Positions 17,044 through 27,688 of a DNA stretch of 64,000 bases are shown in pieces. The stretch's first letter is position 1; the number at the start of each line of letters is the position of its first letter. The notes below the pieces were generated by a model. It was not told the DNA's origin, searched no databases, and saw only the letters and a list, made by a program, of their open reading frames with translations. The position numbers and the translations under genes were made by a program. Source of the DNA: Pseudomonas sp. 7P_10.2_Bac1 (GTDB lineage: Bacteria; Pseudomonadota; Gammaproteobacteria; Pseudomonadales; Pseudomonadaceae); the NCBI RefSeq assembly GCF_025465935.1, contig NZ_JANLNV010000058.1:186001-250000 (forward strand), written 5' to 3'.

Positions 17044-18357
17044 ATGTCACAGAGCGCCAACGCATCGCTGATCAGCGATGACGATAAAAACGCTATCTAC
17101 AAGCGCATAACGCTGCGCCTGATCCCCTTTATCTTCATCTGCTACTTGTTCAACTACCTCGACCGGGTAAACGTTGGATTTGCCAAACTGCAGATGCTCG
17201 ATGCGCTGCAATTCAGCGAGACTGTCTACGGGCTGGGCGCGGGAATCTTCTTTATCGGCTATGTGTTGTGCGGTGTACCGAGCAACCTGGCCCTGACCCG
17301 ATTCGGTCCGCGACGTTGGATTGCGGTGATGATGATCACCTGGGGCCTGCTGTCGACCTGCTTGATGTTCGTGACCACGCCAACCCAGTTCTACACCTTG
17401 CGCCTGTTTACCGGTGCCGCTGAAGCGGGCTTCTTCCCAGGCGTGGTGTTGTACCTCTCGCAGTGGTTCCCGACCTTCCGCCGCGGCCGCATCATGGCCT
17501 TGTTCATGTCCGCCATACCGGTGTCGGGCTTGCTGGGCGGGCCTTTCTCCGGTTGGATCCTGAGCCATTTCGCGGCTGGCCAGGGCGGCCTTGCTGGCTG
17601 GCAGTGGATGTTCCTGCTGCAAGGGATTCCGACCGTATTGCTCGGCGCGCTGGCGATCTTCCTGCTGAGCGACAGCTTTGCCAATGCCAAATGGCTGAGC
17701 GCCCACGAGCGTGCCGTGCTGGAGGCTGACCACCGCCAGGACGCTGCCAACCGCCCTTCTACGGTGTCCGACTCATTGCTGGCCGTGTTCAAGAACCCGG
17801 CGATTTGGGCGTTTGGCCTGATCTACTTCTGCATTCAGAGCGGCGTGTACGCGATCAACTTCTGGCTGCCGTCGATCATCAAGAATCTGGGCTTCAGCGA
17901 CGCACTGGTAATTGGCTGGATCAGCGCGATTCCTTACCTGCTTGCGGCTGTGTTCATGCTGTTGGTGGGGCGCTCTGCCGACTTGCGTAAAGAGCGTCGC
18001 TGGCACCTGGTAGTGCCCATGCTGATGGGCGCGATCGGCTTGATCATTGCCGTCAATTTCGCCACGCAACCGGCCATTGCCATTCTCGGCCTGACCATCG
18101 CGACCATGGGGGCATTGACCGGCCTGCCCATGTTCTGGCCAGTGCCGACCGCCCTGCTCAGCGCAGGCGCGGCTGCCGGTGGCCTGGCGCTGATCAACTC
18201 GATGGGCCAGATGGCGGGCTTCCTCAGCCCCTACCTGGTGGGGTTCGTCAAAGATGCGACCGGCTCGACCGATGTGGCGCTGTACATGCTGGCTGCGGTG
18301 ATTGTAGGCGGCAGCCTGCTGGCCTTGCGCATGACTCGGGGCATGACCAACGCCTGA
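17044..18357 (+). CDS. MFS transporter for glucarate/galactarate/glycerate-type anions
   Basis: A 437-residue carrier of the anion:cation symporter family with twelve membrane helices. YLDRVNVGFAKLQM, GYVLCGVPSNL and the R-rich loop TRFGPRRWIAVMM are typical of GudP/GarP and tartrate carriers. The ATG start is chosen because AGAGAG lies seven bases upstream; an in-frame GTG thirty bases earlier has no ribosome site. It is divergent from cdaR. It likely supplies the acid whose breakdown ends in glycerate, phosphorylated by the neighbouring kinase. The aldolase and reductase steps are not in the window. Confidence 0.9.
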   Translation: MSQSANASLISDDDKNAIYKRITLRLIPFIFICYLFNYLDRVNVGFAKLQMLDALQFSETVYGLGAGIFFIGYVLCGVPSNLALTRFGPRRWIAVMMITWGLLSTCLMFVTTPTQFYTLRLFTGAAEAGFFPGVVLYLSQWFPTFRRGRIMALFMSAIPVSGLLGGPFSGWILSHFAAGQGGLAGWQWMFLLQGIPTVLLGALAIFLLSDSFANAKWLSAHERAVLEADHRQDAANRPSTVSDSLLAVFKNPAIWAFGLIYFCIQSGVYAINFWLPSIIKNLGFSDALVIGWISAIPYLLAAVFMLLVGRSADLRKERRWHLVVPMLMGAIGLIIAVNFATQPAIAILGLTIATMGALTGLPMFWPVPTALLSAGAAAGGLALINSMGQMAGFLSPYLVGFVKDATGSTDVALYMLAAVIVGGSLLALRMTRGMTNA

Positions 18358-18369
18358 GGAATACCTGTT

Positions 18370-18408
18370 GCTCGCGATCAAGCCGACAACCTCGACTGGA
18401 TCGCGAGC
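18370..18408. repeat. REP-like inverted repeat
   Basis: GCTCGCGATC faces GATCGCGAGC, ten perfect pairs with a 19-base centre, twelve bases after the MFS stop. The GCGATC core again matches the REP family. It may end MFS transcription. Confidence 0.65.
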
Positions 18409-18542
18409 AAGTCCGCTGCCAGCGGATACCAGGGATGAGGTAATGAAACCTCCTACCTCTTTTATGTTATTGCCCTACTCCCTCCATAGCCTCAAGCTAT
18501 GCACTTCCTAAAAATCATAAAGTGCGTTTCAACGAGGCTGTT

Positions 18543-19427
18543 GTGTCTAAAGGTATTGCTTTATCGGTTCTGGCATCGAGCCTGTTCGGTGTCATGTATT
18601 ACTACACGTCCATGCTTTGGCCCCTGACCGGGGCGGAAATCTTCGGCTGGCGAATGCTGCTGACACTGCCCTGCATGACGCTGTTCATGTGTATCTCGGG
18701 GGACTGGCGGCACGCTGTAGTGATTGCCTCGCGGTTACGTAAACAACCTCGACTCTGGGGCGTTCTGGCGGCCTCCAGTGCGCTGGTCGGGGTGCAGTTG
18801 TGGCTGTTTTTGTGGGCTCCGCTCAACGGCCATAGCCTGGATGTTTCACTGGGTTATTTCCTCCTGCCGCTGACCATGCTCCTGACGGCACGTATCGTGT
18901 TCGGCGAGCACCTGTCACACCTGCAAAAAATAGCTGCCGCGCTGGCCACTATCGGGGTTGCCAACGAGGTCTACCGCGTGGGTGGTTTCTCATGGACCAC
19001 ACTGCTGGTTGCCATCGGTTATCCGGTGTATTTCGTGTTGCGCAAGCGCCTGGCCACCGACAACCTCGGCGGTCTGTGGTTCGACATGCTGTTATTGATC
19101 CCGGTGGCGTGGTGGTTCGTTCAAAGCGGCGAGCACGGCTTTGACGTAGCCAGCGAGCGCCACGCGCTGTACACCCTGATCCCAATTCTGGGGGGCCTGA
19201 GTGCGCTGGCCCTGATCAGTTATATCGTCGCCAGCCGGATGCTGCCGTTCAGCCTGTTTGGCTTGCTCAGCTATGTGGAGCCGGTGCTGCTGGTTATTGT
19301 CGCCCTGCTGTTGGGCGAAAGTATCAGTTCTGGCCAATGGCTGACCTATATACCGATATGGCTGGCGGTAATGGTGCTGATCTTCGAAGGGTTCAAGCAT
19401 CTGGTGCGCCAACGCCGCTCTGTATGA
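18543..19427 (+). CDS. RarD-like EamA-family transporter
   Basis: A 294-residue membrane protein with ten hydrophobic segments and two EamA halves, of the RarD/YojE type of presumed metabolite exporters. The body GIALSVLASSLFGVMYYYT and EIFGWRMLLTLPCM are characteristic. The start is GTG at 18543 giving MSKGIALS: GAGG lies five bases upstream, and family members begin with MSKG. A GTG seven codons earlier has no ribosome site. Substrate unknown. It stands alone and ends convergent with the sensor kinase gene. Confidence 0.85.
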   Translation: MSKGIALSVLASSLFGVMYYYTSMLWPLTGAEIFGWRMLLTLPCMTLFMCISGDWRHAVVIASRLRKQPRLWGVLAASSALVGVQLWLFLWAPLNGHSLDVSLGYFLLPLTMLLTARIVFGEHLSHLQKIAAALATIGVANEVYRVGGFSWTTLLVAIGYPVYFVLRKRLATDNLGGLWFDMLLLIPVAWWFVQSGEHGFDVASERHALYTLIPILGGLSALALISYIVASRMLPFSLFGLLSYVEPVLLVIVALLLGESISSGQWLTYIPIWLAVMVLIFEGFKHLVRQRRSV

Positions 19428-19457
19428 CGGGCGCGGGTTCGCCCGCTCCACGCCGCT

Positions 19458-20753
19458 TCAGGCAGGCAACCACAGCTTGAAGCGCGCCCCGCCCAAAGGC
19501 GACTGCTCAACATTCAAGGTACCGCCCTGGGCTTCCAGGGCGCGCCGACTGATCGCCAATCCCAGACCAAAGCCCCCGGTAGCACGGTCACGACTGCGGT
19601 CCAGACGATAGAACGGCTCAAAAACACGCTCGCGTTCTTGCTCGGGAATGCCAATCCCGTCGTCATCCACCCACATTTCACACCCCTTGGCGGTGAGGCT
19701 GACGCCGACCTGAATCCGTCGATCACAGTAACGCATGGCATTGCGCAAAAGGTTTTGCAGCGCGCGGGCGGTCAGGCGTGGATCGAGGGCGAAACGCTCC
19801 TCGGCGCCTTGCAATAACACGTCCAGGACGATTTCCGGGGTTTCGAGTTCTTCGTCAAAACTGCCCAGGATGCTGTCGATAAACTCGGCCAGCGATACCT
19901 CGATCCGCTCAGGCACCAACGCCGGGTTTTGCAGACGGCTGAACGACAACAATTCAAGTACCAACCCATCCAGCTCGCGGATATGCCCGACCAGTACCTG
20001 CAAGCGCTCACGACTGGCCGGCGGCAGGTCATCACACAACGCCAGGGCCAGACCGAAATCCAGGCGGGTCAACGGTGTACGCAGTTCATGGGAGACCGCA
20101 TTGAGCAAATCACGCTGCTGGTTGAGCAGGTTCTCGATGTCCTGGGCCATAGTGTCAAACGCGCTGGCCAGGCTGTAGATGTTGGAGCGCGGGGAGATCT
20201 GCGTACGTTCGCTCAACTGGCCCTGGCCAATGCGCGCCGCCGTGCTTTTGAGTCGCTCAAGGTCACGCCAGTGCGGGCGCAGCCATAACAGCAGACCCGC
20301 CAGCAAGGCCGCCCCGATCAGCACGTTGATACTCCAGTACAACACGTTCAAGTCAAAGGGATCAGGCGGCATCACTAACTCGATTGCCTGCTCTCGATTC
20401 AGTGGCGATACCACTCGTGTACGCCAGCCCCATTCGCCGATCCGCAGTACGCCCTGCCCCTGGTGCAGCTGATGCTGTTCAGCCGTACTGAACTGCGGAT
20501 CGGTAATGGGCAGCAGGTTGATCCGCAGCGGCGCAAATTGTGTATCAAGGTCACTGGCGAGCGCGGGCCACTGCGCTGTCGGCACATGATCAAACTGTTT
20601 GACCAGCAAGGCCTGCATGCCACGGGACATATCGACGTTGTACTTCATGAAGCGGTCGTGAAAGACCGTCACGATCATTTCCGGGATCAGGTAAATGGCC
20701 CCGGCAAAGGTCACTATCGTCACCAGATACAGGCGGATGAGAATTTTGAACAC
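19458..20753 (-). CDS. Two-component sensor histidine kinase, RstB-like
   Basis: A 431-residue inner-membrane sensor kinase. Helix 1 is at residues 7-29, a periplasmic domain of about 105 residues follows, helix 2 is at 137-158, then a HAMP linker, the phospho-acceptor His222 in AVSHELRTPLTRL, and the ATPase domain with NLLRNAMRY, DDDGIGIP and GFGLGLAI. The start codon is GTG, three bases after the stop of the response regulator gene, so the pair is translationally coupled. The domain layout and length resemble RstB. The signal sensed is unknown. The divergent RND pump is the likely target of the pair. Confidence 0.92.
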   Translation of the reverse strand: MFKILIRLYLVTIVTFAGAIYLIPEMIVTVFHDRFMKYNVDMSRGMQALLVKQFDHVPTAQWPALASDLDTQFAPLRINLLPITDPQFSTAEQHQLHQGQGVLRIGEWGWRTRVVSPLNREQAIELVMPPDPFDLNVLYWSINVLIGAALLAGLLLWLRPHWRDLERLKSTAARIGQGQLSERTQISPRSNIYSLASAFDTMAQDIENLLNQQRDLLNAVSHELRTPLTRLDFGLALALCDDLPPASRERLQVLVGHIRELDGLVLELLSFSRLQNPALVPERIEVSLAEFIDSILGSFDEELETPEIVLDVLLQGAEERFALDPRLTARALQNLLRNAMRYCDRRIQVGVSLTAKGCEMWVDDDGIGIPEQERERVFEPFYRLDRSRDRATGGFGLGLAISRRALEAQGGTLNVEQSPLGGARFKLWLPA

Positions 20754-20756
20754 AGA

Positions 20757-21458
20757 TCAGCATTCCCATTCCGAGCGGCTGAACAGGTAACCCTTGCCCC
20801 ACACGGTTTTGATCTTGCGGGCTTCACCGGCGTCGTCATCAAACTTGCGCCGCAACTTGGAAATGGCCACGTCCACCGAGCGATCGGTGCCATTGAATTC
20901 GATACCGCGCAGACGCTGCAGAATCTGGTCGCGACTCAGCACTTCACCCGCATGCCGGGCCAACACCACTAACAGGTTGTATTCGCCGCTGGACAGTTCG
21001 ATGATGTCGCCGCGCCATGTCACAGTACGTTCCGACAAGTCGATGCACAGGTTACCCATCAGGATTCGATCATTGGCAACCTGCGGCTCTATCAGGCTGC
21101 TACGCCGCAATAAGGTGCGTACACGCGCCAACAAAACGCGGGGATCGCAAGGTTTTGTCACATAATCGTCGGCCCCCATCTCTAGCCCCAAGACCTGATC
21201 ATGACTATCGTCGCGCGCAGTCAACATCAGGATCGGCAAGCATTCCGAGTCGGCTCGCAGCAAGCGACAGACCTGCAAGCCATCAAGGCCCGGTAACATA
21301 AGGTCGAGAATTACCAGGTCCGGGGGGTTGCTTCTGGCACGATCACGGACTTGATCACCCCGTGCAATCACGTTGACCTGGTAGCCATTGCGCTCCAGAT
21401 AACTGGCGATCAGTTCGGAAAGTGCAGCGTCGTCTTCGACCAGCAAGATAGTGGGCAT
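20757..21458 (-). CDS. OmpR-family response regulator, RstA-like
   Basis: A 233-residue response regulator with a receiver domain at residues 1-115 (acidic pair ED near residues 8-9, phospho-acceptor Asp52 in ILDLMLPG, Lys in VTKPCDP) and an OmpR-type winged helix at about 130-230 (ISKLRRKFDDD, VWGKGYLF). It is first in the operon with the sensor kinase. It diverges from an RND efflux operon, and TTCACA-type direct repeats with about ten-base spacing lie in the intergenic region, the layout expected for an OmpR-family binding site. Control of the pump is inferred from this. Confidence 0.93.
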   Translation of the reverse strand: MPTILLVEDDAALSELIASYLERNGYQVNVIARGDQVRDRARSNPPDLVILDLMLPGLDGLQVCRLLRADSECLPILMLTARDDSHDQVLGLEMGADDYVTKPCDPRVLLARVRTLLRRSSLIEPQVANDRILMGNLCIDLSERTVTWRGDIIELSSGEYNLLVVLARHAGEVLSRDQILQRLRGIEFNGTDRSVDVAISKLRRKFDDDAGEARKIKTVWGKGYLFSRSEWEC

Positions 21459-21523
21459 AATAAATGCTTACAACCGGGGAAAACCCGAAGGATATACAAC
21501 CTTACAAGGATAGGAGCAGAACC

Positions 21524-21561
21524 TTCACACTTTTTCACACACCTCCTACACAGCTTCACAA
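21524..21561 (+). promoter_or_regulatory. Direct TTCACA repeats before RND pump operon
   Basis: TTCACAC at 21524, TTCACAC at 21534, CCTACACA near 21545 and TTCACAA at 21555 form copies about ten bases apart, one helical turn. This is how OmpR-family regulators bind, so these are candidate sites for the divergent response regulator. The second copy is also part of TTTTTCAC, as in a ColR box. Confidence 0.45.
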
Positions 21562-21636
21562 CGCCTTTTGCGTGCTGCGCTTAGCATGCCAAGGTCTTTT
21601 ACAGACTTACCCTGCATATATAAGAAGGCACGAACG

Positions 21637-22791
21637 TTGAAAAAGCTCTTCGTCCCGCTATGTCTCTCGGCACTGGCTTTAGCCCTTGTTGCCTGCGGTA
21701 AACCCCAGCCCCTTGAAGAAAAGACACCACTGGTCAAGGTCAGCACTGAAGTCATCGTCCCACAGACTCTGTCAATCAATAACGAGCTCAGCGGTCGCGT
21801 GGTGGCGCCACGTGTCGCCCAGGTCAGCGCCCGGGTCGCCGGGGTGGTTCTCAAACGCGCCTTCGAGGAAGGCAGCGAAGTCAAACAAGGTGATGTGCTG
21901 TTCATTATCGATCCGGCGCCATTACAAGCCGAACTGGACAGCGCTCAGGCAGCACTGCGCAAATCCGAGGCACTTGCGCTCCAGGCAAAACTCCAGGACC
22001 AGCGCTACAGCGCCTTGGTCGACAGCAATGCCGTGAGCCGTCAGGACTACGACAATGCCCGAGCGCAATCGCTTCAGGCACAGGCTGAAGTCGCGGCCAA
22101 CAAGGCAGCAGTACAACGCGCGAAACTGAACCTGGGCTATGCCACCGTTACCGCACCGATCTCCGGGCGTATTGGTCGAGCGCTGGTGACTGAAGGGGCA
22201 CTGGTGGGCCAGGGCGAGGTCACGCCACTGGCCCGCATCCAGCAGTTGGACCCGATTCAGGTCGACCTGATGCAGTCGACACGCGACCTCGATAACCTGC
22301 GCGATTCATTCCGCGCCGGAGAGTTGCAGCAAGTCGGCAAAAACCAGGCGCGCGTCACCTTGATCCGCGACAACGGCAGCCTTTACCCGGTGCCCGGCAA
22401 GCTGTTGTTTACCGATGTGAGCGTTGATCCGAGCACCGGACAAATCATTCTGCGCAGTGAGTTTGCCAACCCGGAGCGCGACCTGTTGCCGGGCAGCTTT
22501 GTCCGTGTGCGCCTGGAACAAGCGGTCAACAAGCAAGGGATCAGCGTCCCTCAGCGGGCCATTTTGCGTGACAGCGCAGGCGTGGCGCAGGTGCTGCTGG
22601 TCGATGCCGACAGCCGGATCAAGCAGCAGCCGGTGCAACTGGGTGGCGTGATCAATGACCGCTGGATCGTCAACGAAGGCCTCAAGCCAGGCGACCGCAT
22701 TGTGATCGAAGGTCTGCAACACGCACGCCCCGGCGCACAGGTGCAAATTGATGACCCAACACCTCCCCCCACACACTCCACGGATCGGTGA
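21637..22791 (+). CDS. RND efflux periplasmic adaptor, MexC-like lipoprotein
   Basis: A 384-residue membrane-fusion protein that links an inner-membrane RND pump to an outer-membrane channel. The start is TTG at 21637, set by AGAAGG eight bases upstream; it gives MKKLFVPLCLSALALALVAC, a clean lipoprotein signal with the acylated cysteine at residue 20, whereas upstream ATG starts would bury this. Beta-barrel, lipoyl and hairpin parts are in order: SARVAGVVLKRAFEEGSEV, the coiled hairpin around residues 100-165, and SGRIGRALVTEGALVGQGE, which is nearly the same as I recall for MexC. The permease gene follows directly. Confidence 0.92.
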   Translation: MKKLFVPLCLSALALALVACGKPQPLEEKTPLVKVSTEVIVPQTLSINNELSGRVVAPRVAQVSARVAGVVLKRAFEEGSEVKQGDVLFIIDPAPLQAELDSAQAALRKSEALALQAKLQDQRYSALVDSNAVSRQDYDNARAQSLQAQAEVAANKAAVQRAKLNLGYATVTAPISGRIGRALVTEGALVGQGEVTPLARIQQLDPIQVDLMQSTRDLDNLRDSFRAGELQQVGKNQARVTLIRDNGSLYPVPGKLLFTDVSVDPSTGQIILRSEFANPERDLLPGSFVRVRLEQAVNKQGISVPQRAILRDSAGVAQVLLVDADSRIKQQPVQLGGVINDRWIVNEGLKPGDRIVIEGLQHARPGAQVQIDDPTPPPTHSTDR

Positions 22792-22793
22792 GC

Positions 22794-25700
22794 ATGCCGC
22801 AGTTTTTTATCGACCGCCCGATCTTCGCCTGGGTCGTAGCGTTATTTATTGTGCTGGCCGGTGCCTTGGCGCTTCCGCAATTGCCTGTGGCCAAATACCC
22901 GGTGGTGGCTCCGCCGCAGGTTGAAGTGTATGCGGTGTACCCGGGGGCCTCGGCGCATACCTTGGACGAAAGCGTGGTCAGCCTGATTGAGCAGGAGCTC
23001 AACGGCACCGACGGCCTGTTGTATTTCGAGTCCCAGAGCAGCCTTGGCAGTGCCAGCATTACCGCAACCTTCAAGCCGGGCACCGACCCGGAAATGGCCC
23101 AGGTCAACGTGCAAAACCGCCTCAAGGCGGTTGAGCCCCGTCTGCCACAGGCGGTCATTCAGCAAGGTCTGCAGGTTGAGAAGATATCCTCGGGCTTCCT
23201 GATGCTGGTGACATTGACTGCCGACCCGAGCAGCGGGCTGGATGAGGTCGCCCTCAGTGACTATCTGGCACGTAACGTCATGAACGAGATCAAGCGTGTT
23301 GAAGGGGTCGGCAAAGCCCAGCAATACGGCTCTGAACGCGCCATGCGGATATGGATCGACACGCAAAAGCTGATCGGTTTCAACCTCACGCCTGCGGACG
23401 TCAACGAAGCCATTGCCAGTCAGAACGCACAAGTGTCGGCCGGTAGCATCGGCGACTTGCCGGGGCGCTCCACCCAGGAAATCACCGCCACGGTGCTGGT
23501 CAAAGGCCAGTTGTCGAGCCCGCAAGAGTTCGGCGATATTGTTCTGCGCGCCAACCCTGATGGTTCCACCGTGAGGGTCAGAGACGTGGCGCGGGTCGAG
23601 ATCGGCAGCCAGGAATACCAGTACGGCACGCGCCTGAACGGCAACTCATCCAGCGCCTTCAGCGTAAAGCTGGCACCCGAGGCAAACGCCTTGAGTACCG
23701 GCAACCTGATCCGCGCGAAAATGGATGAGCTGAGCCGCTACTTCCCCGAGGGGGTGGAGTACAAGATCCCTTATGACACCACGCCGTTCGTCAAAGTCTC
23801 GATCACCAAAGTGGTGTATACCCTGATCGAAGCCATGGTGCTGGTGTTTGCCGTGATGTTTCTGTTTTTGCAGAACATCCGCTACACCCTGATCCCGACG
23901 CTGGTGGTGCCGGTGGCGCTGATGGGCACCTTCGCCACCATGTTGGTTCTGGGCTTCTCGATCAACGTACTGACCATGTTCGGCATGGTATTGGCCATCG
24001 GTATTCTGGTGGACGACGCAATTGTAGTGGTCGAGAACGTCGAACGGATCATGGTCAGCGAAGGCCTGCCGCCCCGCGAGGCGACCCACAAGGCCATGAC
24101 GCAAATCAGCGGAGCGATTATCGGTATCACCCTGGTGTTAGTCGCGGTGTTTATCCCAATGGCGTTCATGCCGGGCTCAGTTGGCGTCATCTACCAGCAG
24201 TTCTCGGTGGCCATGGCGACCTCGATTCTGTTCTCGGCGTTCCTGGCATTGTCACTGACCCCAGCTTTGTGCGCGACGCTGCTTAAACCCATTGCCAAGG
24301 GTGAGCACCACGCCAAAGGCGGTTTTTTTGGCTGGTTCAACCGCACATTTGATCGCCTGTCCGAAGGCTACGAGCATTGGGTGGTGCACCTGATCAAGCG
24401 CAGCGGGCGTTATCTGCTGCTCTACGGTGCATTGGTGGTGGTGATGGTAGTGTGTTTCGCCCGCCTGCCCTCCTCTTTCCTGCCCGTTGAAGACCAGGGC
24501 TTTATCATCACGGACATTCAGTTACCGCCCGGCGCCAGCCAGAACCGAACGATCACTGTGGCCAAACAGATCGAGGATCACTACGCGCAAGAACCTGGCG
24601 TCAGTAATGTCACCATGATTCTGGGCTTCAGCTTCTCCGGTAGCGGGCAAAACGCCGCATTGGCGTTTACCACGTTCAAGGATTGGTCCACCCGTGGCAT
24701 CAAGGACTCCGCATCGGCCATCGCAGATCGAGCCAACGCTGCGTTTGGCGATCTCAAGGACGCCGTGGCGTTTTCCATCCTGCCGCCTGCGGTGAGCGGC
24801 CTGGGCACTTCCAGCGGTTTTGAATTGCGCCTGCAAGACCGCGGCAGCGCAGGTTATGACGTGCTGATGCAAGCGCGTACCGAGCTGATGGCACTGGCCG
24901 AAAAAAGCCCAGTACTGGCCAACGTGCGCGAAGACTCGCTGGCAGAAAGCCCGCAAGTGCAGCTTGAAGTCGATCGTAAGCGGGCTAATGCCTTGGGCGT
25001 CTCGTTTGCAGATATCGGCAATGTGCTATCGACCGCTGTGGGCTCGGCCTACGTCAACGACTTCCCGAACCAGGGGCGCATGCAACGGGTCGTGGTCCAG
25101 GCCGAGGGCGACCAACGCAGCCAGGTTGAAGACCTGCTGAAGATCAATGTGCGCAACAACCTGGGGAAAATGGTGCCACTGTCGGCATTTGTCGAGGCGC
25201 GCTGGATTCAAGGCCCGTCGCAGATGTCCCGCTACAACGGTTATCAGGCCGTGAGTATTTCGGGCGAGGCAGCCCCGGGGCACACGACCGGTGAAGCCAT
25301 GCAGGAGATGCAACGCCTGGTTGATCAGCTACCTGCCGGTATCGGCCTTGAATGGACGGGCTTGTCGCTCCAGGAAAAGCTTTCTGGCTCCCAGGCTCCG
25401 TTGTTGCTGGGTCTGTCGTTGCTGGTGGTGTTCTTGTGCCTGGCCGCGCTGTACGAAAGCTGGTCGATACCCACCGCAGTCTTGCTAGTCGTGCCGCTGG
25501 GCGTCCTCGGTGCGGTGCTGGCCGTGACCTTGCGCGGTATGCCCAATGACGTGTTCTTCAAGGTGGGCTTGATCACCATCATTGGTTTGTCTGCCAAGAA
25601 CGCCATTTTGATCATCGAGTTCGCCAAATCCCTGTACGACGAAGGCCATGATCTGGTGGAGGCGACCGTCAAGGCGGCCCGCCTGCGATTACGCCCCATT

Positions 25701-25895
25701 GTCATGACCTCGCTGGCCTTTATCCTGGGCGTTGTACCACTGGCAATTGCAACAGGCGCCAGTTCGGGTAGCCAGCAAGCCATTGGTACGGGAGTGATCG
25801 GCGGCATGATCGTCGCCACACTGGCGGTAGTGTTTGTGCCGGTGTTCTTTGTGGTGGTGATGAAAGTGACGCGCAGTAAACCCCGTAAGCGTTAA
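22794..25895 (+). CDS. RND efflux permease, MexD-like (HAE1 family)
   Basis: A 1033-residue proton-driven multidrug efflux pump of the HAE1 family. It opens [19 protein letters not shown], has two large periplasmic loops, the proton-relay aspartate pair in [15 protein letters not shown] (helix 4) and the lysine in [14 protein letters not shown] (helix 10). The ATG at 22794 fits the family start; a GTG six bases earlier overlaps the adaptor stop and is also possible. By eye it is closer to MexD than to MexB or MexF. No outer-membrane factor gene follows, so it must borrow a channel such as an OprM homologue. Substrates are unknown. Confidence 0.93.
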   Translation: MPQFFIDRPIFAWVVALFIVLAGALALPQLPVAKYPVVAPPQVEVYAVYPGASAHTLDESVVSLIEQELNGTDGLLYFESQSSLGSASITATFKPGTDPEMAQVNVQNRLKAVEPRLPQAVIQQGLQVEKISSGFLMLVTLTADPSSGLDEVALSDYLARNVMNEIKRVEGVGKAQQYGSERAMRIWIDTQKLIGFNLTPADVNEAIASQNAQVSAGSIGDLPGRSTQEITATVLVKGQLSSPQEFGDIVLRANPDGSTVRVRDVARVEIGSQEYQYGTRLNGNSSSAFSVKLAPEANALSTGNLIRAKMDELSRYFPEGVEYKIPYDTTPFVKVSITKVVYTLIEAMVLVFAVMFLFLQNIRYTLIPTLVVPVALMGTFATMLVLGFSINVLTMFGMVLAIGILVDDAIVVVENVERIMVSEGLPPREATHKAMTQISGAIIGITLVLVAVFIPMAFMPGSVGVIYQQFSVAMATSILFSAFLALSLTPALCATLLKPIAKGEHHAKGGFFGWFNRTFDRLSEGYEHWVVHLIKRSGRYLLLYGALVVVMVVCFARLPSSFLPVEDQGFIITDIQLPPGASQNRTITVAKQIEDHYAQEPGVSNVTMILGFSFSGSGQNAALAFTTFKDWSTRGIKDSASAIADRANAAFGDLKDAVAFSILPPAVSGLGTSSGFELRLQDRGSAGYDVLMQARTELMALAEKSPVLANVREDSLAESPQVQLEVDRKRANALGVSFADIGNVLSTAVGSAYVNDFPNQGRMQRVVVQAEGDQRSQVEDLLKINVRNNLGKMVPLSAFVEARWIQGPSQMSRYNGYQAVSISGEAAPGHTTGEAMQEMQRLVDQLPAGIGLEWTGLSLQEKLSGSQAPLLLGLSLLVVFLCLAALYESWSIPTAVLLVVPLGVLGAVLAVTLRGMPNDVFFKVGLITIIGLSAKNAILIIEFAKSLYDEGHDLVEATVKAARLRLRPIVMTSLAFILGVVPLAIATGASSGSQQAIGTGVIGGMIVATLAVVFVPVFFVVVMKVTRSKPRKR

Positions 25896-25951
25896 GTCGT
25901 GTTTCACGTGCTAAGGTTCGGCAACGCCCAGTCACATGGATTGTATTGACG

Positions 25952-26590
25952 ATGCCGCATCTTGCACGGACTCACCCTCGCTTGACCGCCGGCACCCTGT
26001 TGGGGCTGGCGGTTGGCATCCTTAGCCCCGCAGCGTCGTTGACCACCAAATTTCTCCTGGGCTGGAACGCCGGTGTCTGGCTGTATCTGGTCTTGACGCT
26101 GTGGCTGATGCTTCGCTCCAAAGTGGGCGACGTCAAACGCACGGCTGAAATAGAAGACGAAAATGCCAGTATGGTGCTGCTTACCGTCAGCATCGCTGCG
26201 GTTGCAAGTCTGGCGGCCATTACTCTGGAACTCGCCGGCAACAATAAGCTCAGCCATTCACAACAACTGATGCACTACGCCTTCACTGGGCTGACCGTGA
26301 TCGGTTCATGGCTGATGGTCGGGGTTATTTTCGGCCTGCACTATGCGCGGCTGTTTTATAACAATGAGGGAACGGAGCCAGCGTTGCGCTTCCCCGAAGG
26401 TGAGTTGAACCCCGATTACTGGGATTTCATGTATTTCTCGTTCACCCTGAGCGTCGCGGTGCAAACGTCGGACGTGGCTGTTGCCACCCGCAAAATGCGC
26501 AAAGCCGTGCTAGGGCATTCTCTGCTGGGCTTTTTGTTCAATACGGCGGTGCTGGGGTTTTCGATCAACATAGCCGCGGGATTGTTTTAA
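25952..26590 (+). CDS. DUF1345 membrane protein
   Basis: A 212-residue membrane protein with five or so hydrophobic segments, of the DUF1345 family, function unknown. Its second half holds the family motif [21 protein letters not shown]. The ATG start is preferred over a TTG two codons before it; neither has a strong ribosome site. It lies 56 bases after the RND permease on the same strand and might be read through from the pump promoter, but nothing ties it to efflux. Confidence 0.82.
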   Translation: MPHLARTHPRLTAGTLLGLAVGILSPAASLTTKFLLGWNAGVWLYLVLTLWLMLRSKVGDVKRTAEIEDENASMVLLTVSIAAVASLAAITLELAGNNKLSHSQQLMHYAFTGLTVIGSWLMVGVIFGLHYARLFYNNEGTEPALRFPEGELNPDYWDFMYFSFTLSVAVQTSDVAVATRKMRKAVLGHSLLGFLFNTAVLGFSINIAAGLF

Positions 26591-26611
26591 ACCCCGCGGC
26601 CACGGTCTTAC

Positions 26612-27688
26612 TTAGCTGGCTTCAAGTACGCCACGACGGATCTGGTCACGCTCGATCGATTCAAACAAGGCCTTGAAGTTACCTTCGCCGAAGCCGTCAT
26701 CGCCCTTGCGCTGAATGAATTCGAAGAACACCGGGCCCATGAGGTTTTCAGAGAAGATTTGCAGCAGCAGACGCTTATCTCCCTCAATCGAAGAACCGTC
26801 CAGCAGAATGCCGCGCGACTGCAGCGCCTCAACCGACTCACCGTGGTTGGGCAAGCGACCTTCCAGCATTTCGTAGTAAGTGTCGGGCGGCGCGGTCATG
26901 AAGCGCATGCCGATTTTCTTGAGGGCGTCCCAAGTCTTGATCAGGTCGTCAGTCAAGAACGCCACGTGCTGGATGCCTTCACCGTTGAATGCCATCAGGA
27001 ATTCTTCGATCTGGCCCGAGCCCTTGGACGACTCCTCGTTCAATGGGATGCGGATCTTGCCATCCGGTGCGGTCATGGCTTTGGAGGTCAGCCCGGTGTA
27101 CTCGCCTTTAATATCGAAATAGCGAATTTCGCGGAAATTGAACAGCTTCTCGTAGAAGTTGGCCCAATAAGCCATACGACCGCGATACACGTTGTGGGTC
27201 AGGTGGTCGATGATCTTAAGCCCAGCGCCTATCGGGTTACGCTCAACGCCTTCTAGAAACACGAAGTCGATGTCATAAATCGAGCTGCCTTCGCCAAAGC
27301 GGTCAATCAGGTACAAGGGCGCGCCGCCAATGCCTTTGATGGCTGGCAGGTTCAGCTCCATGGGGCCGGTCTTGATTTCGATTGGCTGTGCGCCGAGTTC
27401 CAGCGCACGGTTGTAGGCTTTTTGCGCATTAGCCACGCGAAACGCCATGCCGCACACGGAAGGCCCATGCTCGGCTGCGAAGTAGGAAGCAATGCTGTGT
27501 GGCTCATTATTGAGGATCAGATTGATCTGGCCCTGGCGATACAGGTGCACGTCCTTGGATCGATGGGTGGCCACCTTGGTGAAGCCCATGATTTCAAAGA
27601 TAGGTTCGAGCGTATTGGGTACCGGGGCGGCGAATTCGATGAATTCAAAGCCCATCAGGCCCATTGGGTTTTCATATAGATCGGCCAT
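26612..27688 (-). CDS. hpd: 4-hydroxyphenylpyruvate dioxygenase
   Basis: A 358-residue iron enzyme that turns 4-hydroxyphenylpyruvate into homogentisate in tyrosine breakdown; homogentisate can also feed pyomelanin. The ferrous-iron ligands are His162 (DHLTHNV), His241 (GIQHVAF) and Glu323 (FFEFIQRKG), matching the known P. fluorescens enzyme, as does the length. Two vicinal-oxygen-chelate halves are visible. The gene is alone; hmgA, maiA and fahA are not in the window. A 328-base upstream region with an inverted repeat may hold its control site. Confidence 0.97.
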   Translation of the reverse strand: MADLYENPMGLMGFEFIEFAAPVPNTLEPIFEIMGFTKVATHRSKDVHLYRQGQINLILNNEPHSIASYFAAEHGPSVCGMAFRVANAQKAYNRALELGAQPIEIKTGPMELNLPAIKGIGGAPLYLIDRFGEGSSIYDIDFVFLEGVERNPIGAGLKIIDHLTHNVYRGRMAYWANFYEKLFNFREIRYFDIKGEYTGLTSKAMTAPDGKIRIPLNEESSKGSGQIEEFLMAFNGEGIQHVAFLTDDLIKTWDALKKIGMRFMTAPPDTYYEMLEGRLPNHGESVEALQSRGILLDGSSIEGDKRLLLQIFSENLMGPVFFEFIQRKGDDGFGEGNFKALFESIERDQIRRGVLEAS

